Assembly: GCF_000003815.2 (NCBI RefSeq)
Contig: NC_049992.1
Location: forward strand, 8,927,671 to 8,991,670
DNA length: 64,000 bases
Origin: Branchiostoma floridae
Lineage: Eukaryota > Chordata > Leptocardii > Amphioxiformes > Branchiostomatidae
Direction: 5' to 3'
The position numbers and the translations under genes are program-made. Below the pieces are notes generated by a model. It made no database searches. It had not been told where the DNA came from and saw only the letters and a list, made by a program, of their open reading frames with translations. The stretch's first letter is position 1, and each line of letters opens with the position of its first letter. Of this stretch, positions 55,701 to 64,000 are shown in pieces.

Positions 55701-58700
55701 AATCACAGTAAACATTCTTACAATTTTGTTGCAGCACTATGAGTTGAGATTAAACTGATACCTACAAAGTACATTGTATACAGTATACATGTTTGAATTG
55801 TACTAAAAGGTATATTGTAATCAGGGCTATCTTCATCAGGTCCCATCCTTCCGCCATGGATCAGAAATTTGCTTGTTGGGACGGAAAATAATCTTATCCC
55901 ATTCTTCCCAAAAATAAACTGTTGAAAATGTACTTTTATAAGGTTAAAATTACTTATTTAACCAGAACAATCTAAAACATGGTCTCCCAAAACAATGATG
56001 AGGACAGAAAAAAATTTGAGCTGGAGAGAGCCCTGATTATAATACTTGAATGTTATGGAGAAGAATCAAAAGCACACATCCTTAAAGCACACATCCTACC
56101 TTCCTCCCTGTTCCACACAGCCAGTAGTCTGAAGATGAAGGCACCACAAACAGCACTAAAGAACCCCCGCCAGTAGTTTCTCACAGCAAAGTATGTTGAT
56201 GTTACCTCTATACTGAATAACACACCTGGAAACGATCAGAGAAAAAGACAATGAAGTATTAAATCTTGCTGTGTAATAAGCTATTCACAGTGGATACAAA
56301 ACTTGGCATTACTGGGAGATTTTAATATATAAGACTAAATCTGTCTACCAATCAAAGCAAAAGTTCATCTTTTAATACCGTGGACCAAATAGCATAAATG
56401 ACAAATGCTATTTCAGGCTAAAAGATAAAACCACTTTCTGATAAAAAGGCAGTACATTTGTATGTTTCATTTTACATAGTTTCTCCATGTGGTATTGCTC
56501 TCATTTGCTTTGCTCTATACATTTTGTAGTCATGCACATTTTACTTTGTAAATATGTCCTCCTTACCCCCGATTGGTGCAGCAAAGTTACAGGAAACACC
56601 CACTGCACAGGCTGCTGCTAACATTTCACTGTTTCTGGATTCATTCTGCAACACAGGGAGCATACAACATTACACAGGGATAACGTTATAGTATTATATA
56701 TGGCTATGAACATACTGCTAGGTTAAAGAATAAACCTGGAAGTTCATTGTATTTAGTTATAACTGTGAAGAACTCAAAGTGGTTGCAACTTGAACTACTT
56801 ACCGATTCGAATTATAGTGGAAGCAAGATGCATTTCTTAAACTTGTACAAATGTTTAACACCTACATGACCTAAGAATAAAGCAAGGATTTTATAACTTG
56901 TATTCTAACTAAAAAAAGCAGGCTCTTACCTCATAGATACCCCTGAAAGACGTGACAAGTTTACTGAGAAGTTGGGCAACCATACTGGCTATGTGTACAA
57001 ATGGACCCTGCAATACAAACAACAGTGTTAAAAAGATGTTTTCAAATACTAACTTAGATAAACTATTTTCAAATAAAAACTTATTCCCAATGTGACACAC
57101 AGACATGTGAAAGTAATACACATAGTGCAATCAACTTTGTCTTCATGTATGTTCACCGTGGCAGCAGGTGCGTGTAAAAAAAGGTTAAACTTGGTAATTC
57201 ATTTGCTGTTGGTAATGATAAGTTCATGTTACAATTCTCAGCATGAAAAACCGTGAACATACAAAATATAAAAGTACTCTAGAAAATAAGGAAGTATTTC
57301 ATATCAAGTAAGGACCCACTTCCTTGCCGAGGGGAAGCCCGCTTCCCAAGGCGGTGATGAGTCCGATGATTTTTGCGATGAGAGTTCTAAACGACAGATA
57401 CTCCTTCAGCACCACTCCCCGCAGGATGGTCTTCATCTCAGGGATACCAGAACCTGGGTGGGGGGTGGTGGTGGGGTCAATACGGTCAGCAGGTTTCAAA
57501 CAACATTGCTTATACTAGACTTAGGCACATTCTAGACACAGTTTTTACCGATATCTGTGGATATGTCGGGAGGGATCTGGAACGTTGGCTGCGGGACACC
57601 CGTGGCGCTTGTAGTCATAAACAGCTATATAGCCTAATGAGCCTGCGTTATATGCTAATGAGCCCTCCCGAAGTCGGAACGCATCTACACACACGCTGAA
57701 GTTGTCGGGGACCCCTGCTAAGCTATCGTACGAATGGGCCGGACCTTTCGGGAGAAATTCTGCCAATATCTTTATGGCGATATTGCAGTTCCATCTAGAC
57801 GCTTAAAAAAGGCTGTCAGCAAGAGGTTGTCTGCTCGCAGATATCGGGAAAAACTGTGTCTAGATCATACCTAAGTACAGTAGAAGCCGTTTAATTGCCA
57901 GTGTGCTTTGTGCAAATATCCGAATGGTGCAACAAAGCAAAGTTATTAAGCTGGAATGCACCACCATGGGATTTCGCACCATTAACAGAAGTGTGCGATT
58001 ATCCATTGTGCAATTAACTGGCTTCTACTGTACAAGAAATAATCTTGCAATCTCACAGCAAAGTCATTTTTTGCATTCTTATATGACATGGACTTTTGAT
58101 TATTAAATTACATATTACAATTTCAGACAAAACAACAGCAACAAGGTGATTGACATTGTAACTGCAACTACTGTCGGTAGTAAATTTGTGGTACCAAGTA
58201 AGGATAACCATACTGCAATCAGCAAAAATTTTAGTTTTGCTTCTTTTGTGAAGTCACAAAAACTTTAAGCTTATCTGTATTTTTCAATGCAAAATGCAAC
58301 TGTATGACTGCACACCTCACGTGTGTGTCATCAATTTTATATAATGTGCAAGTTATACAGCCAGGGCTGCCTATCTAGCAAATGCATATTACAAAACACT
58401 AACCGAGGTGACACCTATAACTTACCTATAGCATTAGCAGACACAATATGGGTGAAACCAGCGGAAAAGGAGATGAAAATGACAGGAAACATCACCCAGG
58501 CCAGGTACTGTAGCAAGGGGTACTGGGACAGCTCCATGTATAACCAGTAGTGAGCTGAAACAACAATACAGCATCTACTGTAGCAAGGGGTACTGGGACA
58601 GCTCCATGTATAACCAGTAGTGAGCTGAAACAACAATACAACATCTACTGTAGCAAGGGGTACTGGGACAGCTCCATGTATAACCAGTAGTGAGCTGAAA

Positions 58701-61700
58701 CAACAATACAACATCTACTGTAGCAAGGGGTACTGGGACAGCTCCATGTATAACCAGTAGTGAGCTGAAACAACAATACAGCATCTACTGTAGCAAGGGG
58801 TACTGGGACAGCTCCATGTATAACCAGTAGTGAGCTGAAACAACAATACAACATCTACTGTAGCAAGGGGTACTGGGACAGCTCCATGTATAACCAGTAG
58901 TGAGCTGAAACAACAATACAGCATCTACTGTAGCAAGGGGTACTGGGACAGCTCCATGTATAACCAGTAGTGAGCTGAAACAACAATACAACATCTACTG
59001 TAGCAAGGGGTACTGGGACAGCTCCATGTATAACCAGTAGTGAGCTGAAACAACAATACAACATCTACTGTAGCAAGGGGTACTGGGACAGCTCCATGTA
59101 TAACCAGTAGTGAGCTGAAACAACAATACAACATCTACTGTAGCAAGGGGTACTGGGACAGCTCCATGTATAACCAGTAGTGAGCTGAAACAACAATACA
59201 ACATCTACTTTAGCAATGGGTACTGGGACAGCTCCATGTATAACCAGTAGTGAGCTGAAACAACAATACAACATCTACTGTAGCAAGGGGTACTGGGACA
59301 GCTCCATGTATAACCAGTAGTGAGCTGAAACAACACTACAACATCTACTGTAGCAAGGGGTACTGGGACAGCTCCATGTATAACCAGTAGTGAGCTGAAA
59401 TGATAATAACAAAAAACATCTTTTATACCCCTATACTGTCAAACAGCAGGAAAATGATTGGCTGACAAGTCTCTGAGCTCTGAGTGACATTTTTTGCTAG
59501 CAATGTGTCAGGAGCTATCTCAATCATTGCCAAGTATTTTGAGATCACCTGATACTTGCAAATCCCACAGACCCATCCAACATGACTTTCAGGTGAAAAA
59601 TGTGTTTGAATCTCTGGCATTTCACAATTACAGTCAAACCCCATTAACTGTGTGACCAGGGCTTTCATTGCATAATATGATATGCAACTGTTGACATCCA
59701 CACAATACAAGTTGTCACCACCTTTTGATCTATGTTGCACAATTCTATACAAAGTTCTATGTCAAGTAGTACAATGTATATAACATAAACTTAACATCAG
59801 ATGACTTAAAACAAGACTCAATTCTTAGGCGACTGCCGTTAAGATTTTGTAAGTTTCGCAAAACCTCAAGTTTACTGTGCTTTAGACAAAATAATTGCTA
59901 TAGTGTCGGCACAGATTCACAGTTCCTTCAAAGTGTCCTTGTTTAGAATAAGAAGGTTTGGATGTTACCTTTCTGGCACTTAGCGATGGTGAAGTCCACA
60001 GCAAAGCTGAGCAGGGCCATGGAGACCCCCAGGAGGAGCAGGAAGATCCAGTCTTCTCCGATCTTGGCAAACACAACATTTCTGCACCAGATCATGTATG
60101 CTGGGGAAGGCAAGGAGACACAGTTAGAAACTTCTAGACTTCTATTCATCAATTCTTCTTAATGTTCTTACATGTACTAAAATTGATTTCAGATGGGCCA
60201 GAAAGTAGGAGTACTCAAAATACATTGTAGTTTATTTCGTTTGTTGCAATCATAAGTGATGAATACAACCAATGCATATATTTTTCTACCTCAACATATT
60301 GAAGTATAATGTATGTGTAGGTCGACTAAATGTATTTTTAATCAGTGCAATCATGCCTCAACTCAAGTACATATAGCATCAACTCTATGGTTTTCCCTCT
60401 GCATGTGTATCTATAGCAGTACATGACCATTTTGGACCATAACCAGGCTTTTACAGAACATAAAAATCTACTGTTAGCAGAGTATATGTACAGCTTTTCA
60501 GAAGAAAGACAAGTTAAAATCATCTCCCTTTGACGGTGACATCATGGGTGAAATAAAGTGAAAAGTTCTTAATGACTTACCTGCTTCTTGCTTAAAATTT
60601 ATATAATAATACAATGTAGCACAGCTACAACCATAACGTGTTCTACACACATACACCAGAGTCCTATGAGCATATAGCTACATATAATTAGTCTATGACA
60701 CTAGTATGCATTTACATATTCAATACCTTGTCTCTGACTAAAGAAACAAGACATGCAGCCCATACTGATGGATGAAGAGCTACCTCCCAACAAAATCAAC
60801 ATAAAGAAGAAAATTTTGATGCTGTACAAGGTACATTGTACATATAGACTGATTGCCCAGAGACATGAAGAATAGAAACCTGATAATGTGTGGGGGATGT
60901 ATTTATAAGCGTGACATTTTGATAAATTTGATGACGACAATGGGGACACAACTTTGTAAAAGAAACATCAATAAATGTCACACCTAGACACAAGTTCAAA
61001 GATATGTGTGACAATGCCTTTTCTGAGTTGCCATTGTTGCTATTGTACACAGTCAAGAAGGAATCTGTCTACAAGATACAACACCTTGTGCCGACAGACA
61101 AATGCATAATAATGTCAATGCACATTGTATTGCTGAGGCATATGATATACATCTACATAGATAATACAACAGTGCATTTTGTATCACCTTTTAAGGTACC
61201 ATCCTGACCCGCATGAGGGGTGGGACTGTGGGTGAGTACCCTGTGTTGTATTCTTTTTGTCATATCCACTTAAGAAAACACACATTTCAATGCAACATGT
61301 CTGAAATTGAGACAGCCTGCTGTGCTCAAGAAGAATAGCTATCAACTCAAATGTCAGAATCCTGTATTCACATTTTGGACTGCTACATGCACAGTCAGGA
61401 AGTTACAATTAAATCATTTTATGGAAGCCTGTGGGATATAAGTAAAAGCCTGTAGGATTTCAGAATACCTGTAAGGGACGTTATTACGTCCCAGGCATGA
61501 CATAAAGTCACGCATATATACACTAACTACAGATGTATGGGGGGGGGGGTATAGAAGTTAAAGATTATACTACATCAGTAAGATTAGCAGGCATTATGCT
61601 AACTACATGTACATGCAAGCATTATTTATACCAATTTGTGTGGATGGGATAGGGTGCACTTACTACATGTACGATGTAGTGTCAGGGCTTAACAAGTTTC

Positions 61701-62117
61701 CTAAAATTCACTTGTCCTATCGGGAAAGTACATCAAAATTTTACAAGACCAAGGCCTCAAGCCAACTTTTTACTTGCTCGAAACTTAAATATTTATAAAA
61801 TGTATTTTCATTGTCAGCAATAATAATGGAATTCCTTTATCATTGACTCTATTTTTCTGTGTTGAATAAGCTTGATACATGACTGTGAAAAGTCTCACAC
61901 ATGTAAAAATCTCATTTGCCCCATTGGGCAAGTGGCGTAAGACATGTGCTTGCCCGATCAGCATTTTCACTGGCCTGGGACAATTAGTCTAGTGGACTTG
62001 TCCAACCCTGATTTAGAGAGGGTGCAATACTACATGTACATGTAGGGTTTAGGACTGCATGTGGTTTGTTGTTTGTACCTTGCACCTCAGGTAGAGCCTC
62101 CCACATCCTCCTTAACA
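34800..62117 (-). CDS. CLCN2: ClC-1/ClC-2 type voltage-gated chloride channel (5' incomplete)
   Basis: Minus-strand exons in transcript order: 62117-62079 (tentative), 60100-59969, 58554-58426, 57453-57320, 57007-56930, 56645-56567, 56225-56100, 55654-55570, 55141-55040, 53786-53702, 53060-52911, 52423-52354, 52039-51929, 51347-51131, [one missing], 47950-47819, 47496-47372, 46479-46356, 43458-43394, 40305-40201, 39518-39432, 35030-34800. Phases agree at all junctions except the missing one. Over 800 residues are seen. Filter motifs: [21 protein letters not shown] with the gating glutamate, [12 protein letters not shown], and [19 protein letters not shown] has Val where ClC exchangers carry the proton glutamate, so a channel is predicted, carrying chloride across the plasma membrane. 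Two cytoplasmic CBS domains follow ([28 protein letters not shown]), separated by an acidic and proline/lysine-rich linker, and an acidic tail ends in DSKV. N-terminal exons lie beyond the window. It could be the single ancestor-like gene of vertebrate CLCN1/2/K. Confidence 0.92.
35514..35613. other. Assembly gap (100 N) in the last chloride channel intron
   Basis: Exactly 100 N between exons at 39432 and 35030. The coding phase on either side is complete, so no exon is required here. Confidence 0.95.
37487..37800. mobile_element. Harbinger-like foldback MITE, 314 bp
   Basis: Long imperfect inverted arms: left TGGTGAGTTCACACGTGTG ... TAACATGCCAGAGAAGTTAG; right CTAACTCCTCTGGCATGTTA ... GCATGTGTGAACCCAACC. 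TTA flanks both ends (37484-37486 and 37801-37803), the 3-bp target duplication typical of PIF/Harbinger. It lies in a chloride channel intron. Confidence 0.7.
38795..39030. repeat. Degenerate tandem repeat, about 26-bp unit
   Basis: Eight or so diverged units of the type ATTGGGCTAGAATGGGACA in a chloride channel intron. Spacing and sequence vary. Confidence 0.6.
40122..40140. repeat. GT microsatellite
   Basis: A run of about nine TG dinucleotides in the intron just downstream of the exon 40305-40201. Confidence 0.8.
40781..40880. other. Assembly gap (100 N) in a chloride channel intron
   Basis: Exactly 100 N between exons 43458-43394 and 40305-40201. Those exons join in phase 0, so no exon need be lost here. 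Confidence 0.95.
41802..42148. mobile_element. hAT-like MITE, 347 bp, with perfect 8-bp target duplication
   Basis: Ends CAGGGTTGTAGCCAGC and GCTGGCTACAACCCTG are exact inverses. GTATGGTG stands at 41794-41801 and 42149-42156. No coding capacity. A diverged relative lies at 34446-34716 in the same orientation. Confidence 0.88.
43110..43332. mobile_element. Foldback MITE
   Basis: The left end TATAAGCCAGTTCAAGGTAT and the right end AAACTTTGAACTGGCTTATT are inverses. GCATATGTGCAG and CTGCACATGC pair further in. An internal block (AACAAGTTAGGGGCC, then CCCACAACGCATCTT) recurs inverted at 17489-17540. Boundaries are approximate. Confidence 0.6.
43514..43947. mobile_element. hAT-like MITE, 434 bp, sister of 32429-32861
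   Basis: Same family in reverse orientation: starts TAGGGGTGAGTACCGGTAC and ends GTACCAGTATCCAGCCCTA. Flanks AATGGGAC (43506-43513) and AATGAGAC (43948-43955) match at 7 of 8 positions, a decayed 8-bp duplication. It lies just upstream, in transcript sense, of channel exon 43458-43394. Confidence 0.85.
45060..45158 (-). CDS. Candidate cassette exon of the chloride channel gene
   Basis: On the minus strand TTTTCTAG precedes 45158 and GTACC follows 45060. The 99 nt are open in the channel frame, starting in phase 1 and ending in phase 1, so it can be included or skipped between exons 46479-46356 and 43458-43394 without breaking frame. It would add 33 residues, strongly basic ([17 protein letters not shown], then [10 protein letters not shown]). 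I know of no family counterpart, so this is a candidate only. Confidence 0.4.
46880..47312. mobile_element. Foldback element, 433 bp, with perfect 9-bp target duplication
   Basis: Ends TACCCTGGGTGCCAGACC and (inverse) TCTAGGGTA. Inner arms at 46986-47063 and 47098-47173 are near-perfect inverses (CATTAGGCGAAAATCGAT / ATCGATTTTCGCCTAATG; GGAGGCATGACCCTGA / TCAGGGTCATGCCTCC) around about 34 bp. TCTGAAAGG occurs at 46871-46879 and 47313-47321. The 9-bp duplication suggests Mutator-like mobilisation. It sits in a channel intron. Confidence 0.82.
48045..48260 (+). repeat. tRNA-derived SINE-like repeat
   Basis: TAGTCCAGTGGTTA near 48045 resembles a pol III A box and GAGTTCGAATCCC near 48108 a B box, with spacing longer than a tRNA. 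Downstream CCTGAGTACCATCC-type sequence is of the kind I associate with amphioxus repeats. Boundaries are uncertain. Confidence 0.45.
48579..48678. other. Assembly gap (100 N), likely hiding a channel exon
   Basis: Exactly 100 N between exons 51347-51131 and 47950-47819. Those two exons do not join in frame, and about 45 residues of the first CBS domain are absent, so the missing exon probably lies in this gap. Confidence 0.9.
50321..50509. repeat. Inverted repeat element
   Basis: Left arm ATTGGCTTAATCTCCAGGCA ... GCATAAGATAGTATCAA. Right arm TTGATATTATCTTATGC ... TCTGCTTGGAGATTAGAATT. The word TCTGCTTGGAGAT (or close) also occurs at 21139-21154 and 33391-33415, so this is a dispersed family. 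Confidence 0.55.
53552..53585. repeat. Partial duplicate of a channel exon end and donor site
   Basis: 34 bp identical to 53686-53719, which spans the 3' end of channel exon 53786-53702 and its donor. Neighbouring sequence 53453-53477 also resembles 53661-53685. This is a local duplication with about 74 bp of other sequence in between. Confidence 0.8.
55246..55430. mobile_element. Pogo/Tigger-like MITE, copy 2
   Basis: 185 bp, starts TACAGTACAAGCCGCTTAATTG and ends CAATTACCTGGCTTCTACTGTA, near-inverse ends with TA at each edge. It lies in a channel intron. A 128-codon open frame overlapping its end is fortuitous. Confidence 0.75.
57531..57864. mobile_element. TIR element, 334 bp, GC-richer than its surroundings
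   Basis: Ends TCTAGACACAGTTTTTACCG and the inverse CGGGAAAAACTGTGTCTAGA, with about 26 of 27 matching bases. The terminal TCTAGA palindrome makes the exact duplication ambiguous. No transposase. It lies in a channel intron. Confidence 0.7.
57876..58032. mobile_element. Pogo/Tigger-like MITE, copy 3
   Basis: 157 bp, starts TACAGTAGAAGCCGTTTAAT and ends ATTAACTGGCTTCTACTGTA. TA flanks are shared with the terminal repeats. It is the cleanest copy of the family and lies 12 bp from the element 57531-57864. Confidence 0.8.
58506..59400. repeat. 70-bp minisatellite carrying a splice acceptor and exon start
   Basis: About 12.8 units with a period of exactly 70 bp (TACTGGGACAGCTCCATG recurs at 58521 and every 70 bp to 59361). 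Units differ mainly by ACAACATC versus ACAGCATC. Read on the minus strand each unit is TTGTTGTTTCAG|CTCACTAC..., the acceptor and first 49 nt of channel exon 58554-58426. The unit nearest the exon body is the functional one. Confidence 0.95.
61682..62011. mobile_element. GGGCAAGT-rich element, hAT-like ends
   Basis: Starts TCAGGGCTTAACAAGT and ends ACTTGTCCAACCCTGA, partial inverses. The interior has TTGGGCAAGTGG and CTTGCCCGAT words shared with 1035-1443. No clear target duplication. Confidence 0.55.
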
Positions 62118-64000
62118 CTGGCCACAGGATAGACAACAAGGAGAGAGAACAGAGAGGTTAGGAGGGTTAAACGTACAATGGAGGTTAGCTGAAATCTTGA
62201 AAATTAGAGAGAGAAGAGAGAAAAAAGCTGTAAAACCAGCAGAGAAAGGGACTGTTCAAGACACCATAATTCTCTGTATTGCTATGAATAATCTTTAGTA
62301 ATAATCATAGCACCTTTTGATGTCATTTTCAGTTACCTGAACATGTACATTTCTGTATATGTTAGTAACTGATACAAAAGTAATTCAACAATTGGTAGTT
62401 GCCAGTATGTTGTACTCAAGAGATGTATACTTCAGGGGTTGTATGTATAAGTATGAACAAATGAAATATTAGTATACAATTACTAACGCAGTTAATTAAA
62501 CAACACATAATCACATATTATGCTGGTTGTACCATGGGGTCTGCAAACTTTAGTCTTTCAGTTTTTGATACTGAATTTCAAGACACAGTATACTTTCAGG
62601 AATCTGAAGTAAGTTCAGTGCCCAGAAGTTTTCTCTGCAGACTCAAAAAAAAAAAAAGAGAAAAAAGTTACTGCAAAGTTATTTTAACACAAAGATTCAG
62701 TGCTTTAAGGTAAACTTCTATCAACTACAATTGATGACTTGATAGCTACTGGATATGTTCCTGACCCTTTTTATTGACAGACTTGTAAGTCAATCTATGA
62801 TCAAAGTAACTTATTGATCTGCTGTCTCGCAAACACATTTACTTCTGTCCAGCGGCTGAAGTTATACATGGACAAGTGTTGTTATTTTCCCCTTGAGCTT
62901 TTATAGCTCGATAGTCGATGCCTAATGTTGGTACAGTTGATTACCTTTCTGACATTTGTGTTGTTTGATCTGGATTTTGGGTACAGTCCATTAAATGTCC
63001 GATTTTTTAGTTTTCCTTGGGGCTTGAATACAAGACGCTACAACAGTTGAATAACTTTCTGATAAGTGTGTCATTCAATATGGCTTTGGGTCATAGCTCG
63101 TACTATAATCAGGGCTCTGATTTCTGTAGTGACATACATTTTGTACCAGGTCTGTGTAACTGAAACTCTGCTGTCCAAGGCTGTCTAGGACAATGCAAAC
63201 TTGAAGGAAGTTGGAGGCTGAAACTGCCTCTTCAAGGTGGCCAGACGACGTTTGGCCTGACGCTATGTATATAAGCATGATTTAATCGGGCTATACATAT
63301 GTATTATACCAAATGGACATATTTCAACTTGTAAAATCGTATAAACATTTTTTTTTTGCAATCTTAGATATCTCTCATTAGCAGCATTAGACTTAAAGTT
63401 AAAGTCAAATAACACAGGTTGGGGATTACGCTGTTTGAATACAAGTAAACCTGTACTGGTCACAAAGGACCACCAGGCCATTGCTTTCACTTTTCGCAGT
63501 CCCTTTGATTGTTTTTCCCCTATCAACGAAATCAATAAAAACAAATCCTGTCTAAAGAGTACAGTACATTTCCTCACGTCCCTTGAGTCGTTACTACAGA
63601 CAAGGTTTGACTGTATTTGAATAATGTACATTTGGGACCTGACATTGAAGTTAGCCATGCATTTCATGTACAGCGCCTGATTGACTTGTCTCTCTTGGGG
63701 CGCCATAAAAAACAGAAAGTAATTACGAGCACATGCCTTACTGCCGATAAAAGATGGAAGCCCTACAGCTGATATAAAGCTGTACATTAAAGTCTTATTG
63801 ATCCTCAGCAGTGGTTGAAACATTCATCGATCTGTAAGGGACAATTAACATTTTAGTCCATCATAAAAAAGTTTCCAAATTTTTGTATCCTCTAGCCTAC
63901 GCAATTGTGCCTAATTGATGGATTGCATTGGTATACAATAAGGCTTGCCTAAGGACTGTTGCATTAGAAACAAATCAAATAGGAGGAAATAAATACACTT
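62118..64000. other. 5' part of the chloride channel locus, no further exon recognised
   Basis: Upstream of the tentative first exon. AT-rich, with a MITE at 63440-63615. The 186-codon open frame at 63263-63823 on the minus strand overlaps that MITE and shows no family resemblance. Confidence 0.4.
63440..63615. mobile_element. Tigger-like MITE, 176 bp
   Basis: Starts TACAAGTAAACCTGTACTGG and ends CAGACAAGGTTTGACTGTA, whose inverse TACAGTCAAACCTTGTCTG matches the start imperfectly. TA stands at both edges. Contains GGTCACAAAGGACCACC as in Tigger-derived MITEs. Confidence 0.55.

Noticed and set aside
55356..55742. 128-codon plus-strand frame
   Set aside because: Starts inside a pogo-like MITE and runs antisense through a verified channel exon.
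57545..57766. 73-codon frame inside the TIR element
   Set aside because: Too short for a transposase and without motifs; a fortuitous frame in a GC-richer element.
58415..59274. Series of identical 69-codon minus-strand frames
   Set aside because: Produced by the 70-bp minisatellite; each ends at the same TAG. Not separate genes.
58506..59400. CRISPR-like regular repeat
   Set aside because: The period is exactly 70 bp with no variable spacers, and the context is a eukaryotic intron. It is a minisatellite.
63263..63823. 186-codon minus-strand frame
   Set aside because: Overlaps a Tigger-like MITE, shows no domain, and composition is like surrounding intergenic DNA.

Overview
The window looks like assembled nuclear DNA from an invertebrate chordate, most probably an amphioxus (Branchiostoma). 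The grounds are intron-rich genes with chordate-type protein families, short AT-rich introns with standard GT-AG sites, a C2H2 zinc-finger gene with the CEECSKQF / HMRTHTGEKPY style I associate with amphioxus, dense small inverted-repeat transposons, and five runs of exactly 100 N that mark scaffold gaps. The species assignment is inference. The gene models below were built by hand from splice sites, reading phase and family similarity.

Layout. Positions 1505-17400 (+) hold a Rap1 GTPase-activating protein gene: 14 coding exons, 725 codons, phases agreeing at every junction, with an N-terminal GoLoco motif, a complete RapGAP domain, a serine-rich tail and a C-terminal coiled coil. Positions 19301-22436 (+) hold a complete six-exon cytosolic sulfotransferase of 285 residues, closest in style to SULT6B1. 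Convergent to it, 23476-25018 (-) holds a histone H3 gene with two introns. Positions 27801-29564 (-) encode a 20-finger C2H2 protein from a single coding exon, with a 5' leader exon near 30636-30840. From 62117 down to 34800 (-) lies a ClC-1/ClC-2 type chloride channel gene with about 21 recognised exons. Its N-terminal exons lie outside the window, and one exon (first part of the first CBS domain) is missing, probably in the gap at 48579-48678.

The five genes do not form an operon-like unit. They are neighbouring, independently transcribed loci: GTPase and G-protein signalling, sulfonation, chromatin, transcription and chloride conductance.

Between and inside the genes are many short non-autonomous DNA transposons, several bounded by clear target-site duplications: two hAT-like copies of 433 and 434 bp, another hAT-like copy flanked by GTATGGTG, a 433-bp foldback element with a perfect 9-bp duplication, a Harbinger-like foldback with TTA ends, and three to four pogo-like copies with TA ends.

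The most unusual items are: (1) a 70-bp minisatellite of about 13 units in the chloride channel gene whose unit is the splice acceptor plus the first part of an exon, where every decoy copy runs into an in-frame stop; (2) an intron-bearing histone H3 whose gene structure is H3.3-like but whose residues are H3.1/H3.2-like, with I71, L90 and A96; (3) a Rap1GAP carrying a SIPA1-like C-terminal coiled coil; (4) a possible 33-codon cassette exon in the channel's cytoplasmic linker.
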